The notes below the pieces were generated by a model. The model made no database searches and was not told where the DNA came from. It saw nothing but the letters and a program-made list of their open reading frames with translations. The position numbers and the translations under genes were made by a program. From Candidatus Thermoflexus japonica (lineage in GTDB: Bacteria > Chloroflexota > Anaerolineae > Thermoflexales > Thermoflexaceae): a stretch of 40,124 nucleotides of DNA. The DNA lies in the NCBI GenBank assembly GCA_002898735.1, contig BEHY01000021.1, positions 1-40,124 on the forward strand, read 5' to 3'. Below, piece after piece: positions 24,597-32,267 of the stretch (position 1 is the first letter of the stretch; each line of letters starts with the position of its first letter).

Positions 24597-25699
24597 CGGG
24601 ACATCCCTCCCTCCCGAATAGATGAAGAGGACTGGACTTCTTTCCAGACCAGTTGTTCCCTTATCCAATCGGCCACCAGAGGCCGATACTTATAAGGGAT
24701 GTTGTTGCACACGTGGTTGCCTTCCGGATACATCACCAGCTGGCCGTTGGGCAGCTCCGATGCCGTCTGCTCCGCCTGCGTCCAGGGGATCAGGCGATCC
24801 TGCTTCCCGAAGACGACCAGCGCCGGCTGGCGCACCTGATGCAGGAGGCCTCGCAGAGTGAGCTCGGCCGCGCGGCGCTGGCCTTCAGCCTCATCGCGCG
24901 CGCGGGCATGGTGAATGAACACTTCCTTGGTCAGGGTCGGCAGATCAGGCCAGCAGGCGCCGAAATCATAAGGCCCGCTGATAGCGACTACAGCCCGGAT
25001 GCGCGGCTCAAAAGCCGCGCTCCGCAGGGCGTAATACCCTCCCAGGCTCACCCCCACAACCCCCACGCGTTCCAGATCCAGATCCCCACGGCTGGCCAGT
25101 TTGTCCAGAACCGCTTTCACAGCGATCTCATAATCCGGGCGGATCCCTGTGTTCTCCCGGGCCTCCCCCTGACCCGGGCCATCCAGGGAGAACGTGGCCA
25201 TGTCTCGGCGCAGGAAGACCTCCTCCCAGTGGAAAAACTCCTCCTTCGCGGAATCCAGGCCGGGGAGCAACAGCACCAGCGGGGGGCGCGCCGTGCCGGG
25301 TGGTCGGCGCAGGTTCCCCACCAGCCGGGTGCCTTCAAAGGGGATCTCTATCCGTTCTGCCCTCGGATCCAGATGGCGATGAGCGGCGTAGAGAGCCTCG
25401 ACGGCCTGCCGATGAGCCCCGCGGCGTCGCTCCGGATCCACCAGCCACAGAAACTGGGCGAAGTGATAACAGAGGGCCGCCCGCACGTAGGTCTCCCCCG
25501 CTGTCCGGCTCCGGCCTTTCTCCTCCGCCTCGCGCGCCAGATCCCAGTGCATTTCCCCAAGCTCGCACCAGGCCTCCAGCCATTGCTCCCAGCGCTCAAT
25601 CCGGGCGGTCGTGCGGAAGAAATCGTTCACATCCACACCCTGGGCCACGAAACGGGGCATCCAGTGCTCTATGGCTGTCCGCACACGGGGATCGACCAT
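24590..25699 (-). CDS. Alpha/beta hydrolase of the 2,6-dihydroxypseudooxynicotine hydrolase type
   Basis: 369 residues. An N-terminal helical domain (to ~110) precedes the hydrolase fold, as in the C-C hydrolase of nicotine breakdown and FrsA-like proteins. Catalytic triad: S218 in GVSLGGYY, D301 in GKQDRLIP, and H329 in EGNHVCNN, the last motif being characteristic of this group. The oxyanion region reads LLLPGLDSAKEEF. The ATG at 25699 follows GGAGG. It lies between the flavoenzyme and the creatinase-like gene. The known enzyme splits a C-C bond of a hydroxylated pyridine ketone; relatives act on other substrates, so the exact reaction is open, but the neighbouring Mo-hydroxylase fits an N-heterocycle or related route. 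Confidence 0.88.
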   Translation of the reverse strand: MVDPRVRTAIEHWMPRFVAQGVDVNDFFRTTARIERWEQWLEAWCELGEMHWDLAREAEEKGRSRTAGETYVRAALCYHFAQFLWLVDPERRRGAHRQAVEALYAAHRHLDPRAERIEIPFEGTRLVGNLRRPPGTARPPLVLLLPGLDSAKEEFFHWEEVFLRRDMATFSLDGPGQGEARENTGIRPDYEIAVKAVLDKLASRGDLDLERVGVVGVSLGGYYALRSAAFEPRIRAVVAISGPYDFGACWPDLPTLTKEVFIHHARARDEAEGQRRAAELTLRGLLHQVRQPALVVFGKQDRLIPWTQAEQTASELPNGQLVMYPEGNHVCNNIPYKYRPLVADWIREQLVWKEVQSSSSIREGGMSRW

Positions 25700-25724
25700 T
25701 CTCTTCCTCCTGCTTAGCGCATGA

Positions 25725-27320
25725 TCAGGAGAGCGGTGCTCGCAGAATAGCCTCCGCTGGCATGCCCAGGTCATCCAGAATCACCCAGGCCGCGTTCCGG
25801 CCAGGCCCTGCAGTTACCGAGCCGCCTGGATGCGTGGTCGATCCTGTCTGATAGAGCCCGGGGATCGGCATGCGATGGGTTGCCCAGCCAGGGACGGGCC
25901 GTAGCTCATCGGATTGCGCAGGGGACATATCCCCGCCGTGACATGTCCCGTGCCAGTTATGGGGATTGCGCCGTTCCAGATCCAGGGGGCTCTCCACATA
26001 ATGAGCCAGGATCACCTCGTCCCGAAGGTTGGGAGCGAAGTGACGCAGATGATCCAGCAGTTGACGGGCCACATCTTCCTTGAGCGTATCCCAGCGAGAG
26101 GGATCGCCGCCAGCCAGCTCGTAGGGCAGAAAAGAGACCACCTTCAGGGTGTGATATCCTTGCGGCGCCCGGTTGGGATCCTCCACGGAAGGCGTGAGGA
26201 CCAGAAGGACCGGGGTGTCCAGGTGCAGCTGGCCTCGACGGAAATCGCTCATCAACCGGAGCAGGTTGTCCGTGGACCCTGCGATGCCTGCAGTGACCAC
26301 CGGGAGAGGCTCTCCGTTCACAGGATATCGTGGCGGCTCCCGCAGGGCATAGTGGGCGACGAACATGGTGCATCCAGCCTGCCATTGCGCCACGCCCTTC
26401 AGAAATGCTTCCCCCCAGGCTTCCCGTGGGGCCATATCCACCAGGTGCTTGATATGGATGGAGGAGACCACAGCCCGGCGGGCCCGGTAAACCGAGCCAT
26501 CCGCGGTCCGGACCCCCACGCACCGCTCGTTCTCCATCAGGAGCTCGACAACCCAACGGCCGGTCCGGATTGCTCCCCCTTTCTCCTGGATGATTTCCGC
26601 CAGGAGACCGGGCAGGACACCCGCCCCTCCTGCCGGTAACGTCCAGGAGTTGGTCTGGCGGCCGTGGGGGAGCGCATAGGCCAGACGTCCGGTGTAAGGC
26701 CGATCCACCGGCTGGAGGGTCATGAAGGCCAGCCAGAGCATAAAAGCACGCACGTGATCATCCTCGAAGTATTCCGTGATAATCTCCAGGGCGCTTTGGC
26801 GATACCGGCGCTTCCAATAGCTCCCGTTCGGCAATGTATCCAGTCGTTCCTCCAGCGAGGGACCGTACCCGATCGGCGTGTAGCGGTGGGCATTGAAGAT
26901 CTCTTTGATGGAATCATATTCGGCGAGCAGTTCCTGATAGGCCTCTGCGTCGTGATGGGAGAAACGGGCAATCTCCCTGATCGTGCGCTGTCGATCCCGC
27001 CACATGGTCAGGGATGTTCCGTCCTCGAAGGGCATGGTGACCACAGGGTCGGGGTAAAGGAAGCGAAGGCCGCGATGTTGCAGACCCAGCTCATCGTTAC
27101 GAATGGTAGGACTTGTCTGGAAGAGCTCAAAGGCGGTCGCACATGGGTCGTGGCGAAACCCGGGCAATGTGAGGGGTTCTGTGGTGGTGTCCCCACCCAG
27201 GATCTCCCGTCCCTCAACCACCAGCACGCGGAGCCCAGCTTTGGCCAGGTAAGCTGCGCAAGCCAGTCCATTGTGTCCGCCACCCGCCACCACCACGTCG
27301 AATTCCTGGATCTCTCCCAT
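25725..27320 (-). CDS. FAD-dependent oxidoreductase, phytoene desaturase/PYROXD2-like
   Basis: 531 residues of the CrtI/amine-oxidase-like flavoprotein group. The Rossmann FAD motif is at the N-terminus (VVVAGGGHNGLACAAYLAKAG, with the GHNG variant typical of the PYROXD2/CrtO branch), followed by the ribose-binding E in VVEGREILGG. The C-terminal FAD signature reads LYQTGSTTHPGGSVTAGPGRNAA. No carotenoid genes are near, so carotenoid desaturation is unlikely; dehydrogenation of the cluster's small substrate is inferred. AGGGA precedes the ATG, and 25 bases separate it from the hydrolase gene. Confidence 0.88.
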   Translation of the reverse strand: MGEIQEFDVVVAGGGHNGLACAAYLAKAGLRVLVVEGREILGGDTTTEPLTLPGFRHDPCATAFELFQTSPTIRNDELGLQHRGLRFLYPDPVVTMPFEDGTSLTMWRDRQRTIREIARFSHHDAEAYQELLAEYDSIKEIFNAHRYTPIGYGPSLEERLDTLPNGSYWKRRYRQSALEIITEYFEDDHVRAFMLWLAFMTLQPVDRPYTGRLAYALPHGRQTNSWTLPAGGAGVLPGLLAEIIQEKGGAIRTGRWVVELLMENERCVGVRTADGSVYRARRAVVSSIHIKHLVDMAPREAWGEAFLKGVAQWQAGCTMFVAHYALREPPRYPVNGEPLPVVTAGIAGSTDNLLRLMSDFRRGQLHLDTPVLLVLTPSVEDPNRAPQGYHTLKVVSFLPYELAGGDPSRWDTLKEDVARQLLDHLRHFAPNLRDEVILAHYVESPLDLERRNPHNWHGTCHGGDMSPAQSDELRPVPGWATHRMPIPGLYQTGSTTHPGGSVTAGPGRNAAWVILDDLGMPAEAILRAPLS

Positions 27321-27445
27321 GAGTTCCCTCTCTTCGGAGCTGCTCCTCTATCTCCCGCCTTACACATAGGGAAAACGCAGCCGTGTGGATGGGTGGATCG
27401 GAAGAAGTCATCGGAGCCTGAACCTCAGGCCCTGCATGCCCACGT

Positions 27446-27820
27446 TCACTGGTCATCCGTGATCCATACGGTCTCCTTCGGTGGGGGGACCCAGAGCTCG
27501 ATGAAGACGAAATCATCCTCCGTATCGTTTTCAAACCAGTGAATTTCCCCTGGTCCAATGATGGCCACCTCGCCGGGGGAGAGCCGTATGGATTCCGTGT
27601 CCGTGTGGAGAAGGCCATGACCTTCCAGAATCCAGAACAGGTGGACGCAGTCTGCGTGATAATGCTTGGCAGAAGTGTCTCCGGGATGATATCGAATTCG
27701 ATCAGCCCGGAGGCGTTTTGCGTCTACCGGCACATGTTCGGTGATCAGATCCAGGCGATCCCGGGTATCCCGCGTGGAAACCCAGTGGGGCAGCTCTTCC
27801 TTTGAAAACACTTTCGCCAT
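27446..27820 (-). CDS. Cupin-domain protein
   Basis: 124 residues from the ATG at 27820, which has GGAGGG at good spacing and directly follows the amidohydrolase stop (one base between). Motif 1 includes KHYHADCVHLFWILEGHGLL with histidines suited to metal binding; motif 2 reads PGEVAIIGPGEIHWFEND. It may be a metal-dependent dioxygenase or isomerase, or a ligand-binding protein. The segment from 27321 to 27445 before the flavoenzyme gene contains no gene that I can see. Confidence 0.82.
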   Translation of the reverse strand: MAKVFSKEELPHWVSTRDTRDRLDLITEHVPVDAKRLRADRIRYHPGDTSAKHYHADCVHLFWILEGHGLLHTDTESIRLSPGEVAIIGPGEIHWFENDTEDDFVFIELWVPPPKETVWITDDQ

Positions 27821-27821
27821 C

Positions 27822-28811
27822 TTATCCCTCCAGGTTGAACAGGCGGGCCGCATTGCCGCCCAGGATCTTCGCTTCCTGCTCTGGTGGAAGACGCAGACTG
27901 CGAACAAATTCAACGGGCTCCTCCAGACCCATATCGAAGGGATAGTCAGAGCCCATGAGAACCTGATCGGTTCCAGCGAAGTCAATCAGGGCCCGCAGTA
28001 TATTCGGATCATGAGTCACCGTGTCAAAGTAGAATCGATGTATCGAGGCCTCCGGAGGCTCTCGAAGACGCTGACGGGCCTCCGGGCGCTGGTGCCATGC
28101 GTGCTGGAGCCGGCCCTTCAGATGGAGCAGCGCCCCACCGCCATGGGCAAGCAGGATCCTCAGACGAGGGTGACGCTCCAGAACGCCTGTCATCACAATC
28201 TGAGCTGCCGTGATGGTAGTCTCTAATGGGTTGCCGACAGCATTCCACAGGTAATAGTCCTGAAGGCCGGGAAATGCATCGCTGCGCGCGGTAGGATGGA
28301 TGAAGACGAAGGCACCGATCGCCTCGGCCGCTGCCCACAGGGGATCGAACCGCTCGTGTCCGAGGGAATCTCCATGCACGCGCGCCGGGATTTCCACCCC
28401 GACCATCCCGGGTTCCTGCATCAGCAGCTCCAGCTCCCGGGCCGCTTGCTCCGGGTCATTCAGGGGAATTGCCCCGAAAGCTCGAAGGCGATGAGGATAC
28501 TGCTGGACGCGTCGGGCCAGCGCCTCGTTGAGACAGCGAGCGACCCGCAATGCCTCATTGGCGTCAGCTTCCTCCCGCAGCAGCGCGATCCATGGTGAAA
28601 GCACTGTGATCTGGATTCCCCTTGCCTCCTGGACCTGCAGGATGGCGTCGAGATCCACGAAGGGCTGCCGCACCGAGGTCAGCGGCCTCCCGCCGATCTC
28701 GATGCGCTCCTCTCCATGTGCGCGAGTTACCAGGGGGCGCCAGATTTCCTCAGGAGCGGCGGATTGGGTCAGCTCTTCAACCAGGATATGGGCATGGATA
28801 TCAACGACCAT
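27822..28811 (-). CDS. Amidohydrolase 2 / ACMSD-family metal-dependent hydrolase or decarboxylase
   Basis: TIM-barrel metalloenzyme of 329 residues, full length for the family. Metal and catalytic sites: H6 and H8 (DIHAHI), the histidine in VFIHPT, the histidine in LLAHGGG, and the aspartate in GSDYPFDMG. The HAHI, not DxH in a longer signal, plus the GSDYPF ending, fits the aminocarboxymuconate-semialdehyde decarboxylase / gamma-resorcylate decarboxylase group, which decarboxylates ring-cleavage products or hydroxybenzoates. In this cluster it could remove CO2 from an intermediate. No clear Shine-Dalgarno sequence precedes the ATG, which lies 9 bases after the EamA-half stop. Confidence 0.9.
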   Translation of the reverse strand: MVVDIHAHILVEELTQSAAPEEIWRPLVTRAHGEERIEIGGRPLTSVRQPFVDLDAILQVQEARGIQITVLSPWIALLREEADANEALRVARCLNEALARRVQQYPHRLRAFGAIPLNDPEQAARELELLMQEPGMVGVEIPARVHGDSLGHERFDPLWAAAEAIGAFVFIHPTARSDAFPGLQDYYLWNAVGNPLETTITAAQIVMTGVLERHPRLRILLAHGGGALLHLKGRLQHAWHQRPEARQRLREPPEASIHRFYFDTVTHDPNILRALIDFAGTDQVLMGSDYPFDMGLEEPVEFVRSLRLPPEQEAKILGGNAARLFNLEG

Positions 28812-28820
28812 AGCAGGCTT

Positions 28821-29291
28821 CTACCCCGAGCGGATCAGCAACATCGTGCCGATCGTGATCAGTCCGGCTCCGATCCCCAGCCGAAGGGTCAGGCGTTCCA
28901 GAGATCGGCCGATGATCAGCGGGGACAGGATAACCACAAGGGGGACAGAGAGCCGTCCCAGGGCCAGCGTGATCCCTGCGGGAACCTCTTGAAGCGCCAG
29001 CCATTTGATCCATGTGGACAGCGCCACCAGGATCGCGGCTCCAATCTGCCATCCCAGGATCGAAGCAGGGGGAAGCCGATCGGATCGACGGCGAAGCGCT
29101 AAGAGCCCTCCGTAGATCCCCAGGCAGGCCAGCAGGCTGAGAGCGGCCCCCCAGAGCGGAGAGTGGAAACGGGCCAATCCCCAGCGGATGAACACGGGAT
29201 CGATAGCCCAGCAGATAGCTGCTCCCAATCCCCATCCAATGCCCAGATGGGTCTTCGTGGAAAACCAGCGAACAGACATCCGGTCGGCCAT
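28821..29291 (-). CDS. C-terminal EamA half of a split drug/metabolite transporter
   Basis: 156 residues from the ATG at 29291, with about five membrane helices (LGIGWGLGAAICWAI; GAALSLLACLGIYGGLL; LGWQIGAAILVALSTW; GITLALGRLSVPLVVILSPLII; IGAGLITIGTMLLI). This is the second EamA domain of a normal ten-helix DMT exporter. It is one nucleotide out of frame with the preceding half: its open frame extends back to 29396 and, with one base skipped near 29307, would read ...TDSY-EDLFWMADRMSV. No good ribosome-binding site precedes the ATG. It is either a separately made half-transporter or the tail of a gene split by one indel. Confidence 0.65.
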   Translation of the reverse strand: MADRMSVRWFSTKTHLGIGWGLGAAICWAIDPVFIRWGLARFHSPLWGAALSLLACLGIYGGLLALRRRSDRLPPASILGWQIGAAILVALSTWIKWLALQEVPAGITLALGRLSVPLVVILSPLIIGRSLERLTLRLGIGAGLITIGTMLLIRSG

Positions 29292-29304
29292 CCAGAAGAG
29301 ATCC

Positions 29305-29730
29305 TCAATAGGAGTCAGTAGAAACGAGGTAAACGCCGAGAACGATGAAGACGATTCCCAGCAGAGCGATGAAGGAGATATATTCCCCCAGGGCAATCCA
29401 TGCGATAGCCGTGGCGAACAAAGGGCTAATCCCCACCAGAGCCCCTGCTCGGGCCGCGCCCACAGCTCGCTGGCTGAGCCCCAGCATGGTCCAGCCCAGC
29501 GCGTAGTGGAATACCCCCGAGAGGGCGAAGGCCAGGAATGCAGGAGCGGACAGCTGCTGCAAGGAGTCCGAACCCTCCACAGCCCAGGCGATCCCGGTCA
29601 GCGTCAGGGCACTGATCAGGATGAGCAGGAAGGTCGCTTGAAGGACATCGATACCCAGGCCTGCGCGGCGGTTCACGACCTGGAAGAGCGCGAACCCGAT
29701 CGCTGATAGCACGGCCCACAGGATTCCCAT
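29305..29730 (-). CDS. N-terminal EamA half of a split drug/metabolite transporter
   Basis: 141 residues with five membrane helices, starting MGILWAVLSAIGFALFQVVN and ending GIVFIVLGVYLVSTDSY before a TGA. It holds the first EamA repeat only; family members normally carry two in one ~300-residue chain, and this plus the next gene add up to that size. A purine-rich GGGGG precedes the ATG at 29730. In the cluster it would export a product or intermediate. Single-repeat dual proteins exist in the superfamily, so a working heterodimer is possible, but a frameshift is at least as likely. Confidence 0.65.
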   Translation of the reverse strand: MGILWAVLSAIGFALFQVVNRRAGLGIDVLQATFLLILISALTLTGIAWAVEGSDSLQQLSAPAFLAFALSGVFHYALGWTMLGLSQRAVGAARAGALVGISPLFATAIAWIALGEYISFIALLGIVFIVLGVYLVSTDSY

Positions 29731-29771
29731 AGCAGCCCCCTTTGACGAGTCCTCCGCTGTTTCCCTCCGAG

Positions 29772-29826
29772 AAAAAATCGTCCGAGGGTTGGGGCTACCT
29801 TTTGTAGCCTCCAATTCCCCCAACCC
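29772..29826 (-). terminator. Possible intrinsic terminator after the OsmC-like gene
   Basis: On the minus strand GGGTTGGGG (29826-29818) pairs with CCCCAACCC (29794-29786), enclosing a second stem CTAC/GTAG with an AAAAG loop. A run of six T follows at 29777-29772, eight bases after the stem, which is longer than ideal. It would separate the liv/OsmC part from the EamA/amidohydrolase part, although there is hardly room for a new promoter before 29730, so read-through is likely. Confidence 0.4.
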
Positions 29827-29851
29827 CACAGAAAATAACCCCATCAGGGAA

Positions 29852-30337
29852 CTACAGAGCTGTGAGCTCCAGCAGGGCTCCATTTACTTCATGCCGCAAA
29901 ACGAGGGGGATCTCGCCGCGCAGGACGCTTTCGGTATAACAGGTGGCATGAGCCATGATCAAAACTCGGCGCACCACCTCGATATCCGCGCTGGTCCGCA
30001 AGCTCAGAGCGATTTCGAACCCCAGACATTCTCCTCGTGCTGTGCCCTGGAGCACAGAGCCTGTTCGCTGGAATCGCCCCACCACCTTTGCCCGGGCTTC
30101 CTCAAGGGGAACCTTAAGGTCCCTCGCGCACCGCGCGAGTTGAGTGAGCACTCAGAACGCCACGCCGGCCACAAAATACATCAGGGGGGTCGGTGCGCTT
30201 CCCTCTCCACCCAGGGGGGCTCCCTCATCGCTGACCAGCGTGAACACTTCAGAGGCCTGATCGCCACGGATCACTCGAGCGATCGCCAGCTTGCGCATTC
30301 CTTCAAGAACACGAGCTTCCACTTCGCATACGATCAT
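29852..30337 (-). CDS. OsmC-like protein with in-frame UGA at the catalytic cysteine (candidate selenoprotein)
   Basis: OsmC/Ohr-type proteins reduce organic hydroperoxides or act in related thiol chemistry through two conserved cysteines. Read through a single UGA (30154-30152), this gene gives 161 residues, the family's size, in one continuous frame. The N-terminal part has the OsmC segment DEGAPLGGEGSAPTPLMYFVAG, and the UGA is residue 62 in VAGVAF-U-VLTQLA, the place of the first active-site cysteine. The second cysteine is C133 in HATCYTESVLRGEIP. GAGGAAG lies seven bases before the ATG at 30337. A bacterial SECIS-like stem-loop follows the UGA directly (separate entry). OsmC-like selenoproteins have been reported from metagenomes. 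A nonsense mutation is the alternative, but frame and sequence are otherwise intact on both sides. It follows livM by 54 bases. Confidence 0.8.
30123..30154 (-). promoter_or_regulatory. Candidate bacterial SECIS element next to the UGA codon
   Basis: On the minus strand the UGA (30154-30152) is followed after 12 bases by CTCGCGC-GGT-GCGCGAG (30139-30123): a perfect 7-bp stem with a 3-base loop. The loop begins 19 bases after the UGA and its first two bases are G. Bacterial SECIS elements lie just downstream of the Sec codon, with a short apical loop 16-37 bases away carrying a G in its first two positions (family rule), so all criteria I can test by eye are met. The stem is within coding sequence (LARCAR). 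Confidence 0.72.
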
Positions 30338-30391
30338 CGGGAAGCTTCCTCAGGGATCCTGCTGAGCCTTGTGTTCCCTTTATGGCGTCCT

Positions 30392-31393
30392 CTAATCCCA
30401 GTCCAGCAGGCGGGGCAGGCGCTGGCGTTCCCGCAGCGCCCCGATGATCCCGCCGGGGAAGAAGAGCACAATCAGGATCATCAGCAGACCGGTTGCCGTG
30501 ATGTTCAGCTCGGTCGACCCAAACTGGTTCACCACGAGCTCGTCCAGCCCAACCCGTAGCGCCGCTCCCAGCACGGGACCAGCCACGGTCCCGCGCCCTC
30601 CCACCAGGTTGATCAGCACCAGATCGGCTGCAGCGCCGATGGTCAGAAAGATGGTGGGGCGTAGATAGGTTTGCTGATAACCCCAAAGCGCGCCGCAAAT
30701 GCCGGCGAAGAAAGCGCTGATCGCGAAGGCGATCACCTTGCACATGCGGGTATTGATGCCAGCGACCTCAGCCTTCGTCTCATCCATCGCAATTGCCCGA
30801 AGGAAAAGGCCAAGCTTGGAATGCCGGATCCGGTAGGAAACCCACATCGCAAGCAGGGCGGTGAGCAGCATCCCGTAGTAAAAGGGGATCTTGTAGAGCC
30901 GATAAGGCCAGCCGATCATTGGGAGGCTCAGCCCGTTGGAACCCCCCACCCACTCCCAGTTATCCAGGATCAACCGGGCGAGGAGGAGCAGGGCGATGGT
31001 TGAGATCACGAAGGCTGGCCCGCGGGTGCGCAAGGCAACCAGACCGAACGCGAATCCGAACAGCGTGGCCACCAGCCCGGCGATCGGCGCTGTCCAGAAA
31101 GGAGACCATCCCCGATAAACCAGGAGCACTCCGGAGAAATAGGCCCCAAGGGCAAAGAAGACCGGGTGCCCCAGCGACGTGTATCCTGCGTAGCCACCGA
31201 TGATATTCCATCCGGAGGCAAGGGCGATATACATGAAGATCACCATCAAGACATGCAGCACATAGTTGTAGCCGTCGGAGACCACTTGCAGGATCGGAAG
31301 GAGGAATAGCACAAGCGCCAGGCTCAGCAGGATGAGCGAGCGGGTCTCCAGTCGATGAGGGATTACGATCCGGATTTGATCCAGCAATGCCAT
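30392..31393 (-). CDS. livM: Branched-chain amino acid-type ABC transporter permease LivM
   Basis: Second permease of a LIV-type (HAAT) importer, 333 residues with about nine or ten membrane helices. The LivM signature is present: ASGWNIIGGYAGYTSLGHPVFFALGAY near the start and AVAMDE-type loop IAMDETKAEVAGINTRMCKVIAFAISA later. It starts one base after the livH stop with GGAGGTG upstream. Such importers carry branched-chain amino acids, amides, urea or aromatic acids; with the catabolic genes around it the natural substrate is probably the compound degraded here. Confidence 0.95.
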   Translation of the reverse strand: MALLDQIRIVIPHRLETRSLILLSLALVLFLLPILQVVSDGYNYVLHVLMVIFMYIALASGWNIIGGYAGYTSLGHPVFFALGAYFSGVLLVYRGWSPFWTAPIAGLVATLFGFAFGLVALRTRGPAFVISTIALLLLARLILDNWEWVGGSNGLSLPMIGWPYRLYKIPFYYGMLLTALLAMWVSYRIRHSKLGLFLRAIAMDETKAEVAGINTRMCKVIAFAISAFFAGICGALWGYQQTYLRPTIFLTIGAAADLVLINLVGGRGTVAGPVLGAALRVGLDELVVNQFGSTELNITATGLLMILIVLFFPGGIIGALRERQRLPRLLDWD

Positions 31394-31394
31394 C

Positions 31395-32267
31395 TCACAC
31401 CTCCCTCTTCCCGAACAGCCCCTGGGGGCGGATCATTAACACCAGGAACAGCGCGGCGTAGAATGTAGCCGGGGACCATGTGGGGCCCAGGATCGAGCTG
31501 ACATATACAGAAGCTACAGCCAGCATCAACGCCCCCACGACCGTCCCAATCAGGCTTCCCATCCCTCCCAGGACGACCAAGGAGAGCAGGATGGAAATCC
31601 ACTGCCAGTGCTTGCCTGGGAAGAAGGGAAAAAGAAAGCTCAGAAGGGATCCAGAAATCCCTGCGGAAGCCATCCCCAGTCCAAAAGCCAGCGCAGAGAT
31701 TCTTTCCACATTGACACCAACAATCTGGGCAGCGGTTCGGTTCTGCATCGTCGCCCGAATCGCACGGCCAAATCGCGTCTTCTGTAGAAAGCCCCAGAGG
31801 GCGGTGAGAATCCACAGGCTCGCTGCTGTTGCATACATCTGACCTTCTGGGATATAGAACGAGCCGAATGCAAGGGATCGGGTTGCATAAGGGGGGTTGG
31901 CCAGCCGATAGATCCCGGTCCACAGGGCTCCCATCATGCCCTCGATGCTCAGCGCAAGGCCGAAGGAGAGCAAAAGAGTGGCCTCCGTGTAGCGCGGGCG
32001 CCCGGCCAGAGGGACAAACAGGATCCGATAGAGGATAATCCCGAAGATGAAAAACAACGGCCCATTGATCAGAATCGATACCAGCGGATCAATACGGAGG
32101 ATCTGCAGTGCCCAATAGGCCAGATAGGCCCCCAGGACCATGAAAGCCGCATGCGACAGGTTCAGGATCCTCATCACGCCATAGGTCATCGAGAGGCCAA
32201 TGGCCATCAGGGCGTAGACGCCTCCCAGCGCGAGTCCCAGGATCAGGATTTGCAGCCCGCTGGTCAT
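31395..32267 (-). CDS. livH: Branched-chain amino acid-type ABC transporter permease LivH
   Basis: First permease of the LIV-type importer, 290 residues, about eight membrane helices. Typical LivH start GLALGGVYALMAIGLSMTYG with MRILNLSHAAFMVLGAYLAY, and a coupling loop with RAIRATMQNRTAAQIVGVNVERI. The start codon overlaps the livF stop by four bases. Gene order J-G-F-H-M is complete in this window, though compared with the classical E. coli order the ATPases come before the permeases. Confidence 0.95.
   Translation of the reverse strand: MTSGLQILILGLALGGVYALMAIGLSMTYGVMRILNLSHAAFMVLGAYLAYWALQILRIDPLVSILINGPLFFIFGIILYRILFVPLAGRPRYTEATLLLSFGLALSIEGMMGALWTGIYRLANPPYATRSLAFGSFYIPEGQMYATAASLWILTALWGFLQKTRFGRAIRATMQNRTAAQIVGVNVERISALAFGLGMASAGISGSLLSFLFPFFPGKHWQWISILLSLVVLGGMGSLIGTVVGALMLAVASVYVSSILGPTWSPATFYAALFLVLMIRPQGLFGKREV

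Noticed and set aside
29852-30151. Two separate small OsmC-half genes, the second starting at GTG 30151
   Set aside because: The GTG is the codon directly after the UGA in the same frame, has no ribosome-binding site, and the two parts join into one full-length family member; selenocysteine read-through explains it better.
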